A stretch of 64,000 bases of DNA, taken from Lactarius indigo (lineage: Eukaryota; Basidiomycota; Agaricomycetes; Russulales; Russulaceae). Position numbers and translations under genes: made by a program. Location: the NCBI GenBank assembly GCA_025766275.1, contig JAFKAC010000003.1, forward strand, positions 1-64,000, given 5' to 3'. The notes beneath the pieces are model-generated. The model made no database searches, was not told where the DNA came from, and saw only the letters and a list, made by a program, of their open reading frames with translations. Below are positions 35,187-45,736 of this stretch, piece after piece; the stretch's first letter is position 1; every line of letters begins with the position of its first letter.

Positions 35187-36610
35187 AAGTTTGAAAGTTT
35201 GCATTGATATCCAAGTTAACGTGTCCTCTTGCTGGGTGGCACGACTTGCGGGGGAGTGCGTGCTCAGCTACACCGGGAACAGGACTGGGCCGGACCGTTT
35301 CCGATCGTCTCGCCTCGTCGCGAGCTTCTAATTTTTGGCTTGTTTTTTGGACTCGGCCTTTGGCCGCTACCATACATCATCCTTAGTTATCGGCCTGGGG
35401 CATCCTGAGTACACAAATTTGCCATCTTCCACCGGCACCCAGATAACTTAAGGCGGAGACATGGACCTTGACATGGACGGCGAGCGATCCGAGCAAGGAT
35501 CCGAGTGTAAGATAAAAGGCGGTCCGTACTAGGAGCACTAGATGTGACATGTGACATGCGACAAGTGACACCCAAATATGGTAGGAGCTAGTTCCCCTAG
35601 TCACGGCTGGTCAAATTTTGTTTTGCTGATGCCCAACTAAGTTACTTTTGCCTCGTGTCACAGTCCCTCGACCTTGTTGTCGCCAGCCTTGAATCCCCCT
35701 TCAGCGTTCGGTAAAAGACTCCCTGCTCCCAGAGACTTCCTCTTCTCAAACTCTTGCAGATCGTGCAGAACGTCTCACAAATCGCGGGTGGCGCCAAGCA
35801 GTTATTCAACACCTTGTTCAACATGGCGCAAAGGGTGGATGACCTGATCTTTGCGACAGGTATTGCGTTGTGCTCACGCTGACCTCTGATCGATTTCGCG
35901 AATTTATTATGCTGAGAGAAAATGCGCAGAGAAGGGATCTCTCAATCCCGTCACCACATGGGGAAACCAGGCACCCCTCCAAGAAAAGTCGCGGCGATCA
36001 CGTCCTCAGTCCTCAGTCCTCAGGCCTCAGTCTTTGTTCCGATCACGTCAGTTTTCTAGATCTGACTCCGGTCGGCTCCCGCGACTATTGAATTTTGACC
36101 TACCAACGGCCTTTTTCATCCAATTCAGGATAGCGTGGGCACGCAGGCTTCTGGTCTCTGACGCTCTTGTGGAGCAGAAGGTGGTTGGTGACGTCAATAC
36201 CTTCTTTGAATACATATGGCGGTGTGTCTAACCTAACCCCTTTTTAAAACGAGTGACTCACCTAAAACTTTATTTTTTTTTGGGTTGCTTAGGACAAGCG
36301 CGCTACTCTCTGGCGCGTTTGTATAATCCCCGCCCCGGACTGAGCGGGCGAAGTCGTAAACTAGGTCTGCATCGTGGCAGTGCCATGAGTGAGTGAACGA
36401 CGGAGGGTGAGTAGCCATGCACATATGTAGCTGTGTAGACGGTGATTATATTATTTACAGCATCATCGATCACGGGCCCTCTGCACGCTTTACTTCTGTC
36501 TTTACTCGATATTAAACCCGTGATTTGGACCGTAAGACATATATTTACTTGACGGGTTTAAGTCACCAGTATTGTTTTTCTTTCGTCCGTGTCGGCCAAA
36601 TACTATCAGG

Positions 36611-38322
36611 ATGAATGTTTCTACAGCACTCGTCCGGCTCATCTGCATTTTCATCGATGACGATCTCAAGGTTCGCGACTCGCCGTTCCATATCAAGATG
36701 CCCCCGGAAGAAGAGATTGGCGAAGTCGTCAACTACGTGAAACTGGTCACACCGTCAATAAAGGACAAAGACCATGGAAAGTTTAGTTTCTACAAGCCTC
36801 CTCTGGACCGCCCTATCCGCGTTTCGCACTCACTCTCTGGGTTTCAACTGACTCAAAAGGACCTCGGGAATCCCTTGTTCATACCTTTGACAATCGGTGA
36901 GGTGTTTCAAGAGAAGGGTGCTGACTGTCGCTTCGATGTCGATATCATCGTTCACGTTGATTCTGGGGAAAACGGTACGTTTTTATACTTTCTAATCGAT
37001 GAAGCAAGGACGTGTATGACGCCTTCCCCCTGGCACAGGTGGTGTCATCCTGCGTACTTCACCGGCGGATTCAAGTAATAGCTGGCTTCAATATGTTACA
37101 TTTCGTTTGCGAAACCAAGATGAAGCCCAACTTCCCCCTGAGACTGAGCTCGATGCCAATATGATTATTGAAGTTCCAAATGAAGCGCTGCCAAAATTTG
37201 TTGAGCAGCTCGAGCTAGAGTCGCGCCTCCGGCGTTCCCCTCATTGGCACGACGTAAGTCTTTCGGCGTGATTTGATTTGATCCTATTGACCCTGAGTCA
37301 ATTTCAGATAAAGACGCTGCCTTTGTTAGATTCTGTAAAGGTGCACTTTGAAGACGGCGCTTTCAGCAAATATTTTACCGACGCGAATGATGAGTCTGAA
37401 ACGCATCGCGTCACGGATGTTGAGCTACTCCATTACATCGATGCCCTCGTCGACCGACACCTCTCGGACCAAGCAGCATATCGACTTAGGGCTGTATCAC
37501 ATGTGTACAGTCTCCTAAGGAGATTTGCTGTCGTCCCTCCCTCTGAGTCTCCACGCTGCGCAAAACTTTTTTTGTGAGTTCCGGTTTCCATCCAATGTAA
37601 TTATTGTTCTGATTTGCTTGACAGTGATGTCCCATGGGCCTTTGGTCTGGCCGTGAAGACAGGCCCTACTCAAATACTATATCAATATACGCCTCGTAGC
37701 GATGCTCTCTTTACCATCGAGGGATTTCCATATATTTTATTTGAAGTAAGTTCTGACAAGTTCCGGAAAAGGGACCAGCATCGGATGCTTCTACAAGCGT
37801 CCTGTCTTGTTCGCCTGGGCAACGCGTTGGTCTCGGACAAGTCCCCAACGTTCTTTGTAAAGGCTTTCTACATCAACTACGACTACCATGTCGACGAATA
37901 TACACTATTTCAGAAGGGATCAGATCCCATTGATGATAAGGTATGTCTTGTCTTTGTCGCGCGAGAGGGACTGACGCACGTGATAGGTCGAATATTACAA
38001 GACGTCTTATAGTCTCACTAACGAACACCATATGTTCGATTTCATCTTCCGCATCTACAACCTCCTCGAATCAATTAGAGCATTGCACGCAAGGCTCTCT
38101 CCTCAGCTAAGCAATATATTGTCATCCATTCTGACCGAAAGTGAAGGTTTCCCATATCTAATGGCCCGGAGAAAGCGTGGCACCGAGGACGGCGCCAGCG
38201 GTTCTTTTAAACAGAGGAATCAACAGAGTACTGGTGGCCCCTCATCGACGACAGGAACCTCCGTGCAAACCACCGTCACGGTACCAAACTTGAACCCCAG
38301 TGCCCGCACTCGTCTAAGGTGA
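36611..38322 (+). CDS. Crinkler-like protein B without catalytic domain
   Basis: Five exons join in phase: 36611-36974, 37039-37253, 37308-37573, 37625-37940, 37987-38322, with introns of 46-64 bp, giving 498 residues. It is a paralogue of gene A. Exons 1 and 2 have exactly the same lengths (364 and 215 bases) and all intron phases agree. Header: LICIFIDDDLKVRDSPFHIK, VVNYVKLVTPSIKDKDHGKF, FYKPPLDRPI. Middle: YFTDANDESETHRVTDVELL, MLLQASCLVRLGNALVSDKS, FIFRIYNLLESIRALHARLS. Where gene A continues into its kinase, B has a basic, Ser/Thr-rich tail and a stop (38320-38322). It is thus a header-plus-middle protein lacking any recognisable enzyme. It could be a regulator or decoy of kinase-bearing relatives, or a remnant. 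ATG 36611 fits the start of gene A by alignment. Confidence 0.75.
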
Positions 38323-38519
38323 CTTGCAGGTAACAGGTGACTCAAAAAAAGTCTTGTAAGGTCAACGTGCGCACTTCATATCCTTCCTGTATCACTATTA
38401 TTAGTCTGTATGCTGTGGCTCGTTCTACATGTGTATAACCTCTCGTGTTTCGTGTCTCAGAATACCAAATCTCCTCACCGCTCCGCCTCTCTTGCCCGTT
38501 CTGCCTCTCCTGTCCATTC

Positions 38520-38806
38520 CGCCACCCACACCACTCTCACCGCCCGAGCTACCTCCGCCGCTCGTTCTGCCACCACCCGAGTCATCTACGATCGCCCCCG
38601 ATCACCATCGTCCGCCTTTCCTCTCCCAAAATGAATTCAATGCCCGTGTTGAAGAAGACTTCGCCCAGGGCCTACCTCAAGGATAATTCAACACCTACGT
38701 ACGAGGTCTCTTCTCACGGACCCGCCTGCCTGGCGAAGTCGCCCCCATGCCTTCTCAAACTGCCCCACTAATCGGTCCATTGGCGCACCCCCCTTGGCGC
38801 GCGCCT
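38520..38806 (+). repeat. Direct repeat copy 1 (decayed coding sequence)
   Basis: About 95% identical to 47949-48227 apart from an 11-bp gap near 38640. It contains Pro/Ser/Thr-rich reading (PPPTPLSPPELPPPLVLPPP) and fragments such as FNARVEEDFAQGLPQ and YVRGLFSRTRLPGEVAPMPS in different frames, so it is a frameshifted gene piece. Similarity continues more weakly to 39060-39100 (matching 48300-48345). It lies just downstream of Crinkler-like gene B. Confidence 0.75.
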
Positions 38807-39426
38807 GCCCCCACTTCTTTCCCTTCTTGGTTTGTCCCCGGTGTTTGCGCTCATTTTGCTACGTCTTTCGTACTCATTTTGCGTACCGTGACATTGCCCC
38901 ATTTTTGTTTGGCGACAGAACCCTTCCTCACTCTCGCTCCCACTTTCGTGTTTTTTTTGCTCAACTAAAACAACTTCGTGTTATGCAAACATTTTCGGAC
39001 GTGAATTTTGCCACTTTGGAATCGGATCTTCAGCCACATTTGACGACTCACATGTTGTTACATGCCTTTGACCTCCTCTCAGCGTTATCCACCACTTTCT
39101 TTACCGAGAGCCCGTAGCTGGACTGACTAAGCGCGATTTAATTAGTGTCACTCAGTCTGATAGCTGACATCCCCAACTTGGACTCCCCGAAGAATGTTCC
39201 CGTATCCACAACGCATTGCTCGACGTGGTAATGACTTGTCGCTGTCACCTCCTGTTTCGCGAGACCTAAGGATTGGCACAGGTAACCGTCCGTCAATCAC
39301 TTCAGATGTAAGCAACTCAGAGGAAGGAGATAGTGGAAAGACGAGAAATGTAGTGCGTGAGTGGGAAAGTGAGTCGCACGTCGTGTGCAGAGTCGTGACA
39401 AGTGCGTCGAAAGGAGCAAGGGACTG
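38807..39426 (+). pseudogene. Decayed coding sequence interrupted by the copia insertion
   Basis: Open stretches in shifting frames: AYRDIAPFLFGDRTLPHSRS, VMQTFSDVNFATLESDLQPH to a stop at 39117; then from 39194 MFPYPQRIARRGNDLSLSPP with an acidic/Ser-rich continuation to the AGGAC target site. No family recognised. The stretch continues past the copia element at 46284. Confidence 0.35.
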
Positions 39427-39431
39427 AGGAC
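39427..39431. repeat. Target-site duplication AGGAC, left
   Basis: AGGAC directly precedes the 5' LTR and is repeated at 46279-46283. Five bases is the usual length for copia integrases. Confidence 0.95.
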
Positions 39432-39973
39432 TGTTGAGACGCGACTGTTAAAGTCACATGTCTCGTGGGATCTGATTGAGTCAGCCCACATACTATATAT
39501 GGTATCTGTCCCTTATGGACTTATGGACACTCCGGACTCAAACGGACCGCTTTTGTTTATCTTTATTGTTAGATCCATATATGGTTCTTATTGTTCTTTC
39601 TATTGTTAAGATACCGGTATTGTCTGCTTTAGGCAGCTATTGTTCTCTGCCATCCAATGGCGTTTCTCACTCTGGCGCACAGACCACCTGTATTGTGTTT
39701 GGGTCACCAGTGCGCACAGACCATTATTAGCTAAGCGTCCTGTATAAAAGGACTGCTGTTTTCGCCTTTACACTTCAGAGTTCCTTCTACCTCTGAAGTG
39801 TAAGTTCCTTCCCTACCTTACCTCTTTCACCTTTTACTCATAAGACGTTCTATAGAACTTGTCTGTCTCTAGGTGTGTAGTAATGGTATCAGAGTTCCTT
39901 CTACCTCTGAAGTAACTTGTCTGTCTCTAGCTGTTCTAGCTTATCTCTTGCTTGTTAGTTCTGCGCTTCAACA
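39432..39973 (+). repeat. 5' LTR of the copia element
   Basis: 542 bp, TGTTGA...TCAACA. TATAAAAG at 39743-39750 is the likely promoter. About 25 bp downstream lies a perfect 10-bp hairpin stem (CACTTCAGAG 39771-39780, CTCTGAAGTG 39791-39800). A 20-plus-bp motif (AGAGTTCCTTCTACCTCTGA) occurs twice, near 39778 and 39890. Confidence 0.97.
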
Positions 39974-39990
39974 GGTTATGGGCCCTGACG
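39974..39990 (+). promoter_or_regulatory. Primer-binding site, copia type (half tRNA-iMet)
   Basis: GGTTATGGGCCCTGACG follows the LTR end directly. GGTTATGGGCCC is the primer-binding sequence known from Drosophila copia, where reverse transcription is primed by a 5' half of initiator methionine tRNA cut in the anticodon loop. The pairing region here is thus complementary to the anticodon stem-loop, not to the tRNA 3' end. Confidence 0.8.
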
Positions 39991-40982
39991 CCTAATAACT
40001 AACTTGCTCTTATCAGATCTACTTGTGTCACCTGCTCACTCAGCCGACCACATATCCTTTGTCGTCACCTACACCTCCAGTGAGCATCCTCTATCCCCTT
40101 TTCGACACATCCCCTTCTTTCTTGTCCACCATGACTTCGGTCATGTGCCATTTTGGCTAGCCTCCTAAGGAGGTTCTCATGAGAGGTTTTACATAACCTC
40201 AAATTCCTCTGTGCGCACTACTATATTTTCTTTACCCGGTTTTCGTCCGGAAGTGTTTTCATAGGCCAATAGGGGAAGACCCTTGCGGCTATAAGCCTCT
40301 CTAATGGTTGGGTGATACTCGGTTAATACCTGGGTCACTTTAAGGGGTGTGAAGGCCTGGTTAATAGTCAAACCCAGAAGTCCTTCCCTCTGATACAACT
40401 AGGAGACGCTACTTTAGTACTATACACAGTAGCTATGACTAGACCTCTGCTAGGAGAAGTATTCGCTCCCTTTGTGCAGGATTCGCTGCATAGCATGTAT
40501 CACTAGTCTAGTTGCTTAGTACCAAGACCCTTAATGGTCTGTTCTAGAGACTCCACAGACGGAAGATTCAGTTGTTATGGGAGTTGATCCCTATCACTGT
40601 CTCTTGAACTCGCTGTCGGCTCCTCTCTAGGGTACTACCCTTTACTATAAATCCTTAGTAGCCCCAGCATCAAGGCTGTAAGGCTGAGGGATACAGAGAC
40701 CTAGTAGTCCTTCGCCGGACCAAAAGCTCCTATTCCATCGAAGCCAACAAAGCTGTTGCATGACTACTACCCATAGTAACATTTGGGCTTTGTGGGTCTT
40801 AGTATAAGGCAGCCATCAGTAAAATGATTCCACTATTAAATTATACCCAAGTCGCACATACTTGAGGCATGACACCTTATGTGTTATGGAGTATAGCGCT
40901 CCTATGGCTGGACCATTACTTTCTCTACCAAGATCTGAGCTGGTTCTGACTGCTCCTCGGAACCAGATTCACAAACATCTCA
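39991..40982 (+). other. Long copia leader (about 1 kb)
   Basis: Between primer-binding site and the gag start I find no gene; open stretches are under 110 codons. A leader of 1 kb is unusually long for a copia element and contains many upstream ATGs, so translation of the polyprotein may need splicing, reinitiation or internal entry. Confidence 0.6.
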
Positions 40983-43900
40983 ATGTCTTTCCATCTCGTC
41001 TTCCCTCCGTCCGTCACCCTCGCCAAGTTGGATGGCACCAACTGGCAGACTTGGTCTGCCACCTTCACCTCCCTCATGTTGATGAATGGGTGCAGCAGGC
41101 ACCTTACACACGGTGCTCCTGCCTCTGTGCCCCAACATCCCCCTCTTGCAGCAGGTGCTGTGGGGCCCACTGGCCCTACAGATGAAGGACTCGCCATCCT
41201 TGCCCTTTGGGCAAAACAAGAAGAGGTCATCACTGGCCTCCTATTTTTATCAGTAACGACGGAGGTACTATCTGGTATTCACTCCTCCCACATCTTCCCA
41301 ACAGTCCATGACAAGTTTGTGGAGTTGGAGAACCTTTATGGTCAGGTTGGCTCTATGGCCACCTTCAATATTTGGGTGGGCTTGGCAAATACCAAGCTTC
41401 AGGAAGGTAGCCCCTTCCTCCCTCAGCTCCAAAAAATGCTGGACCTGAGGAACACCCTGGTGGAGCAGGGAATGCCCGTCTCGGACATGCAAATGTCCTT
41501 CATTCTTCTAGACGCGCTTCCCCCATCTTACAGCACCATAGCTGGTACCATCCTGGCCTCCGGCCCCCCTTCTAACCTCCAACCTCAGGACCTCATCAAC
41601 AGGTTCATCAATGAGGAATCCCGCCTCGCTGGTCCCGTGGCGTCCTACAATAAGGTCGCCCCCGTCAAGAAATCTTCGGCCCCTCACGCTCATGAGGCGA
41701 GGCCATCGGGCAGCTCTGTGTCTTCGGACATAATCTGCCACTACTGCAAAAAACCTGGCCATAAAAAGCCAGAATGTTACAAACTTAAACGGGACCAGGA
41801 GAATGCCAAGAAAGGGAAGGCAGGACAGCGGGCGAAGGCCACCCAGAATACCACAGTAGAGGTGCCGGACTCACTTCCGGCAAACAGGCTAAATAATATA
41901 CCTGTACCAAAGAGCCGACTTTTTACTATAGTCAATGGCTCTGGAAAAATAGAGGAGGTACATGAAGTACCTCAGGTTTCCCTTTACACGATGGGTACAC
42001 ACAGTGCCCAGATTGCATCAAAATGGATGATGGACAGCGGGGCATCAGCACACTTTACACCCCACATAGAAGACTACGACACCTACACCCCTCACAAAGG
42101 TGTTGAAGTACTTCTAGGAGATAACTCCTTGCTAAGGAGTGTTGGTACTGGAACAGTAACAATCCATACCAACTTTGGGTACGACCTAAAAATCTCCAAT
42201 GTGCTGCACCTACCTAATACGCACTCGCGTATACTGTCCACCCCTGCTTTAACAGCAAAGGGGGCCATAGTAAGTTTTGATGCCACTACCTTTGCTATAA
42301 GGTATGATGGGAAAACCATTGCGGAAGGACACAAGGCTTCAGGCCTATACTGGCTTGATGGGCATCATAAAGTAAATGCCCAAGCAACTGCATCTGCTAG
42401 CCTTGATGTCTGGCATCAGCGCATGGGACATATGTCCAAAGAAGCGCTCCAAAGATATGCTCCAAAGTCCGTAAAAGGACTTAACATAGATGAATCCCCT
42501 GAGGAAGAAGGTCCCTGTCATGGGTGTGAACTTGGCAAGTCCACCCGCAAACCTTTTCCTCCCTCCCAGAAGCGTGCACAAGAATCCCTTGAACTTGTGC
42601 ACAGTGACCTTGTTGGCCCACTACAGAGTAACTCTATCCAGGGCAACAAATACTTTGCCACCTTCATAGATGACTTCTCAAAAGCTGCAGTAGTCATCCC
42701 TATGAAGTCAAAAGACGAGTTCACAGGTGCCTTCCTACACTATAAGGCATGGGCTGAAAAACAACAAAATAAGCCCATTAAAACCCTGCACTCAGATCGT
42801 GGTGGCGAGTATGTCAACAATGTCTTAAAAGACATTCTTCTGGAGGAAGGGATTGAGCATAAGCTTACGATGCCTTATTCCCCACAACAGAACGGGAGAG
42901 CCGAGCGGTTTAACCGCACCATCATGGAAAAAGGAACCAGCATGCTTCATCATGCAGGCCTTAGCCTCGGCTTCTGGGAACAAGCAGTTCAAACTGCAGT
43001 GCACATCTATAATCGCACTCCCACCCGCTCTAATGAGTGGAAAACTCCGCTGGAGCTCTGGGATGGTACAGTCCCAGATGTCTCTTACTTTAGAGTATTC
43101 GGCTGCAAAGCCTACTATCATGTACCTGAACACAACCGGCGCAAATTAGATCCTAAATCAAAGGAAGCCGTGTTTGTGGGCTATGAACCCAATTCAAAGG
43201 GTTACAAACTCTGGGATAGACATAGCCGGTGCTTCGTCTCTTCACGAGATGTTACATTTGACGAAGCTACCTTCCCATCCCTGAGTGACCTGACTAGTCA
43301 CTCCAACCAACCTATCACTTCTCCCGTGTCCGGCGAACCTGTTAAAGGAGCTGCTGTTGCCGGTGAGATATTCTTTGTAGTGCCTAGTCAGCCTACGCCA
43401 GCTGTTGCCCCTGCGGCACCTCAGACACCAGTCTTTGTCCTACCACCTGCTCAGGTGCCCGCAGTACCTATACAACAGCCTAGCACACCCCCCAACACCT
43501 CTCCAAACCCCGCCGACCAGACTATATACCATACTCCACCCTCCCAAGCACCTGCCCCCACAACTCCAAGGCGACCTCGCACTCGCTCACAAGGGAGACC
43601 GCCTGTAGTAACTGCCCCAATACCTGCCCCTAATTTCAACAGGGACATTTCTCCTCCTAGGGAAACACCTAGATCTCCGAGAAATGGGCAAGTTACCTCT
43701 CCTCCTCGCCCAAGGCGTGGGACAAGGGTACGATTCACGAATCCTCGCTACTACACAGAGGAGAACGATGAATTCGTGCCTGGGAGCAGCAGACTGGGTA
43801 TGATGGACCTGCTGAACGCTGCTGAGGTTCCTGGCTATAAGGACCCGCAGACCTTTAAGCAGGCTATGGAGTCTGAACAAGCTGTCGATTGGCTTGAAGC

Positions 43901-45386
43901 GTGCCAGTATGAACTGGACGCTCTCGACAAGCTTGATGTCTGGAGGCTTGAACCCCTTCCTGAAGGAAGGAAGGTGGTTAAGTGCAAATGGGTGTTTAAA
44001 AAGAAAGCGGATGGACGCTTTCGTGCTAGGCTAGTGGCAAAAGGGTTCACCCAACTAGAGGGGGTGGACTTTGACGAAACATTCTCCCCAGTTGCCCGCT
44101 TCGAGTCCCTGCGACTCCTTCTTGCGTTGGCTACGCTTGAAGACTGGCATATTCACCAGATGGATGTCAAATCGGCATTTCTTCATGGGGAACTGGAGGA
44201 AGAAATCTATATGGAGCAACCAGTCGGCTTCGTCACAGCTGGCTCCGAGCACCTTGTGTGCCGGCTACAGAAGGCCCTTTATGGCCTGAAGCAGGCTTCC
44301 CGCGCTTGGAATGTGCAGTTCCATGGGGTCCTAGTTGACCTAGGCTTTACGCGGACGTACTCTGATGCAGGAGTATACGTGTATCATCTTCAAGAGGGGG
44401 GTGATACACTTTTCGTGATCTTATATGTAGATGACATCACTATACTCGGAAGCTCCTTATCAAAGATTAAAGATCTGAAGGCCTCTCTATCTAGTCGATA
44501 TGAGATGACCGATCTGGGAGAGATCCAGTCCTATCTAGGTGTTAACATCACCAGAGATCGTGCTAATCGCACTATGGAGATCAACCAGTCAGACTACATC
44601 CGCGATGTAATGGAACGCTTTGGAATGTCTGATTCCAATCCAGTATATACCCCTCTCCCCTCTGGCGCCGAGGCACACTTGATCAAGTACACAGATCAGG
44701 CCTCTACTTCTGAGATTAAGAAGTATCAACAGATAATTGGGTCTCTGCTATATGCGCAGATTGGAAGCAGACCTGATATTTCCTTCGCTGTTGCGCGCCT
44801 TAGCCAATTTGCTTCCAACCCCTCACCTCAGCATTTACGCCTAGCCAAGTATGTCCTAGCCTACCTTAATAGTACCAAGGAATACTCGTTACGCTATGCT
44901 GGAGGGAATGGCAATGGTGGTGAAGGCCTTCATGGCTACTGCGATGCCTCCTGGGGAGATCAGGAAGAAAAGCACTCCACCTCTGGTTTTGTCTACCTGC
45001 TTGCAAATGGAGCCATTTCTTGGTGTACCAGAAAGCAAAAGACAATTGCGCAGTCGACCACTGAGGCAGAATACATGAGCCTCTCAGACGCCTCTAATCA
45101 GGCTCAGTGGTATGCCACTTTTCTTGGAGAACTGGGGTATGAGGTTACCTCCCCCATCCCTCTGCACTGTGACAATAAGGGTGCTGTGGACTTAGCTCTC
45201 AACCCTGTCACTGGGAGACGTTCCAAACACATCCTGATCAAACACCATGTAGTCAGGGAGTACGTAGAAAACAAGGTCATACACCTGATACGTACACCCA
45301 CAGGGGAAATGGTTGCAGATGGACTCACTAAGTCACTGCCCAGAGAACCCTTTGAAAAGATGGTTGCTGATCTAGGAATGGTGTAA
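40983..45386 (+). CDS. Copia Gag-Pol polyprotein (Gag, protease, integrase, RT, RNase H)
   Basis: One 1467-residue frame. Gag (LAKLDGTNWQTWSATFTSLM near residue 15) with zinc knuckle CHYCKKPGHKKPEC at 252-265. Aspartic protease DSGA with D351. GAG-pre-integrase zinc region (WHQRMGHMS near 477, CHGCELGK near 515). Integrase core D542, D605, E641 (HSDLVGP, LHSDRGGEY, NGRAERFNR), a D-D-35-E triad. Proline-rich linker about 800-930. Reverse transcriptase from about 985 (KVVKCKWVFKKK, MDVKSAFLHG) with active site YVDD at 1148-1151. RNase H from about D1321 (CDASWGD, TTEAEYMSLSDA) to the end (SKHILIKHHVVREYV, VADGLTKSLP). All catalytic residues are present. No frameshift between gag and pol, so the Gag-to-Pol ratio must be set some other way. 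The start ATG has a mediocre context. Confidence 0.97.
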   Translation: MSFHLVFPPSVTLAKLDGTNWQTWSATFTSLMLMNGCSRHLTHGAPASVPQHPPLAAGAVGPTGPTDEGLAILALWAKQEEVITGLLFLSVTTEVLSGIHSSHIFPTVHDKFVELENLYGQVGSMATFNIWVGLANTKLQEGSPFLPQLQKMLDLRNTLVEQGMPVSDMQMSFILLDALPPSYSTIAGTILASGPPSNLQPQDLINRFINEESRLAGPVASYNKVAPVKKSSAPHAHEARPSGSSVSSDIICHYCKKPGHKKPECYKLKRDQENAKKGKAGQRAKATQNTTVEVPDSLPANRLNNIPVPKSRLFTIVNGSGKIEEVHEVPQVSLYTMGTHSAQIASKWMMDSGASAHFTPHIEDYDTYTPHKGVEVLLGDNSLLRSVGTGTVTIHTNFGYDLKISNVLHLPNTHSRILSTPALTAKGAIVSFDATTFAIRYDGKTIAEGHKASGLYWLDGHHKVNAQATASASLDVWHQRMGHMSKEALQRYAPKSVKGLNIDESPEEEGPCHGCELGKSTRKPFPPSQKRAQESLELVHSDLVGPLQSNSIQGNKYFATFIDDFSKAAVVIPMKSKDEFTGAFLHYKAWAEKQQNKPIKTLHSDRGGEYVNNVLKDILLEEGIEHKLTMPYSPQQNGRAERFNRTIMEKGTSMLHHAGLSLGFWEQAVQTAVHIYNRTPTRSNEWKTPLELWDGTVPDVSYFRVFGCKAYYHVPEHNRRKLDPKSKEAVFVGYEPNSKGYKLWDRHSRCFVSSRDVTFDEATFPSLSDLTSHSNQPITSPVSGEPVKGAAVAGEIFFVVPSQPTPAVAPAAPQTPVFVLPPAQVPAVPIQQPSTPPNTSPNPADQTIYHTPPSQAPAPTTPRRPRTRSQGRPPVVTAPIPAPNFNRDISPPRETPRSPRNGQVTSPPRPRRGTRVRFTNPRYYTEENDEFVPGSSRLGMMDLLNAAEVPGYKDPQTFKQAMESEQAVDWLEACQYELDALDKLDVWRLEPLPEGRKVVKCKWVFKKKADGRFRARLVAKGFTQLEGVDFDETFSPVARFESLRLLLALATLEDWHIHQMDVKSAFLHGELEEEIYMEQPVGFVTAGSEHLVCRLQKALYGLKQASRAWNVQFHGVLVDLGFTRTYSDAGVYVYHLQEGGDTLFVILYVDDITILGSSLSKIKDLKASLSSRYEMTDLGEIQSYLGVNITRDRANRTMEINQSDYIRDVMERFGMSDSNPVYTPLPSGAEAHLIKYTDQASTSEIKKYQQIIGSLLYAQIGSRPDISFAVARLSQFASNPSPQHLRLAKYVLAYLNSTKEYSLRYAGGNGNGGEGLHGYCDASWGDQEEKHSTSGFVYLLANGAISWCTRKQKTIAQSTTEAEYMSLSDASNQAQWYATFLGELGYEVTSPIPLHCDNKGAVDLALNPVTGRRSKHILIKHHVVREYVENKVIHLIRTPTGEMVADGLTKSLPREPFEKMVADLGMV

Positions 45387-45729
45387 AGATGGGTTCTAGG
45401 ACGTCGAACTGTTGTGTATACTAGCAACAGAACTCCTAGGTTAATAGCTAAGAAAAACCCTTCTTAGAGAACTGAAGAAGTTGGACCTGTTCCATCTTAT
45501 CTCCCAGCTCATGGCTCTTCAAAAAGTAGTTCTTTAGAACTACATTATCCTCATAGAGCAGTGCATGAAGACCTCCAAAAAGTTGTCCTTTATCAGGACT
45601 TCTGCGTACATAGATTCTCTCTAACCAGAGAATCGAAACATTTCTCATAGTACAGTAAAGCAATAAAAGTGTCCTGCCAAGGCACTTTCACTCAATGCTT
45701 GCACCACTCCTGTGGACTGTCTCTATCAT
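45387..45729 (+). other. Copia 3' untranslated region
   Basis: Non-coding stretch between the polyprotein stop and the polypurine tract. No additional gene such as env is seen. Confidence 0.7.
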
Positions 45730-45736
45730 GGAGGGA
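45730..45736 (+). promoter_or_regulatory. Polypurine tract of the copia element
   Basis: GGAGGGA directly before the 3' LTR start, the expected primer for plus-strand synthesis. Confidence 0.75.

Noticed and set aside
39476..39730. ORFs inside the copia LTRs (also 45781-46035)
   Set aside because: Identical in both LTRs, overlapping promoter and hairpin sequences; shadows of non-coding LTR.
40862..41762. Additional ORFs overlapping the copia gag start on both strands
   Set aside because: Other-frame shadows of the 1467-codon polyprotein.
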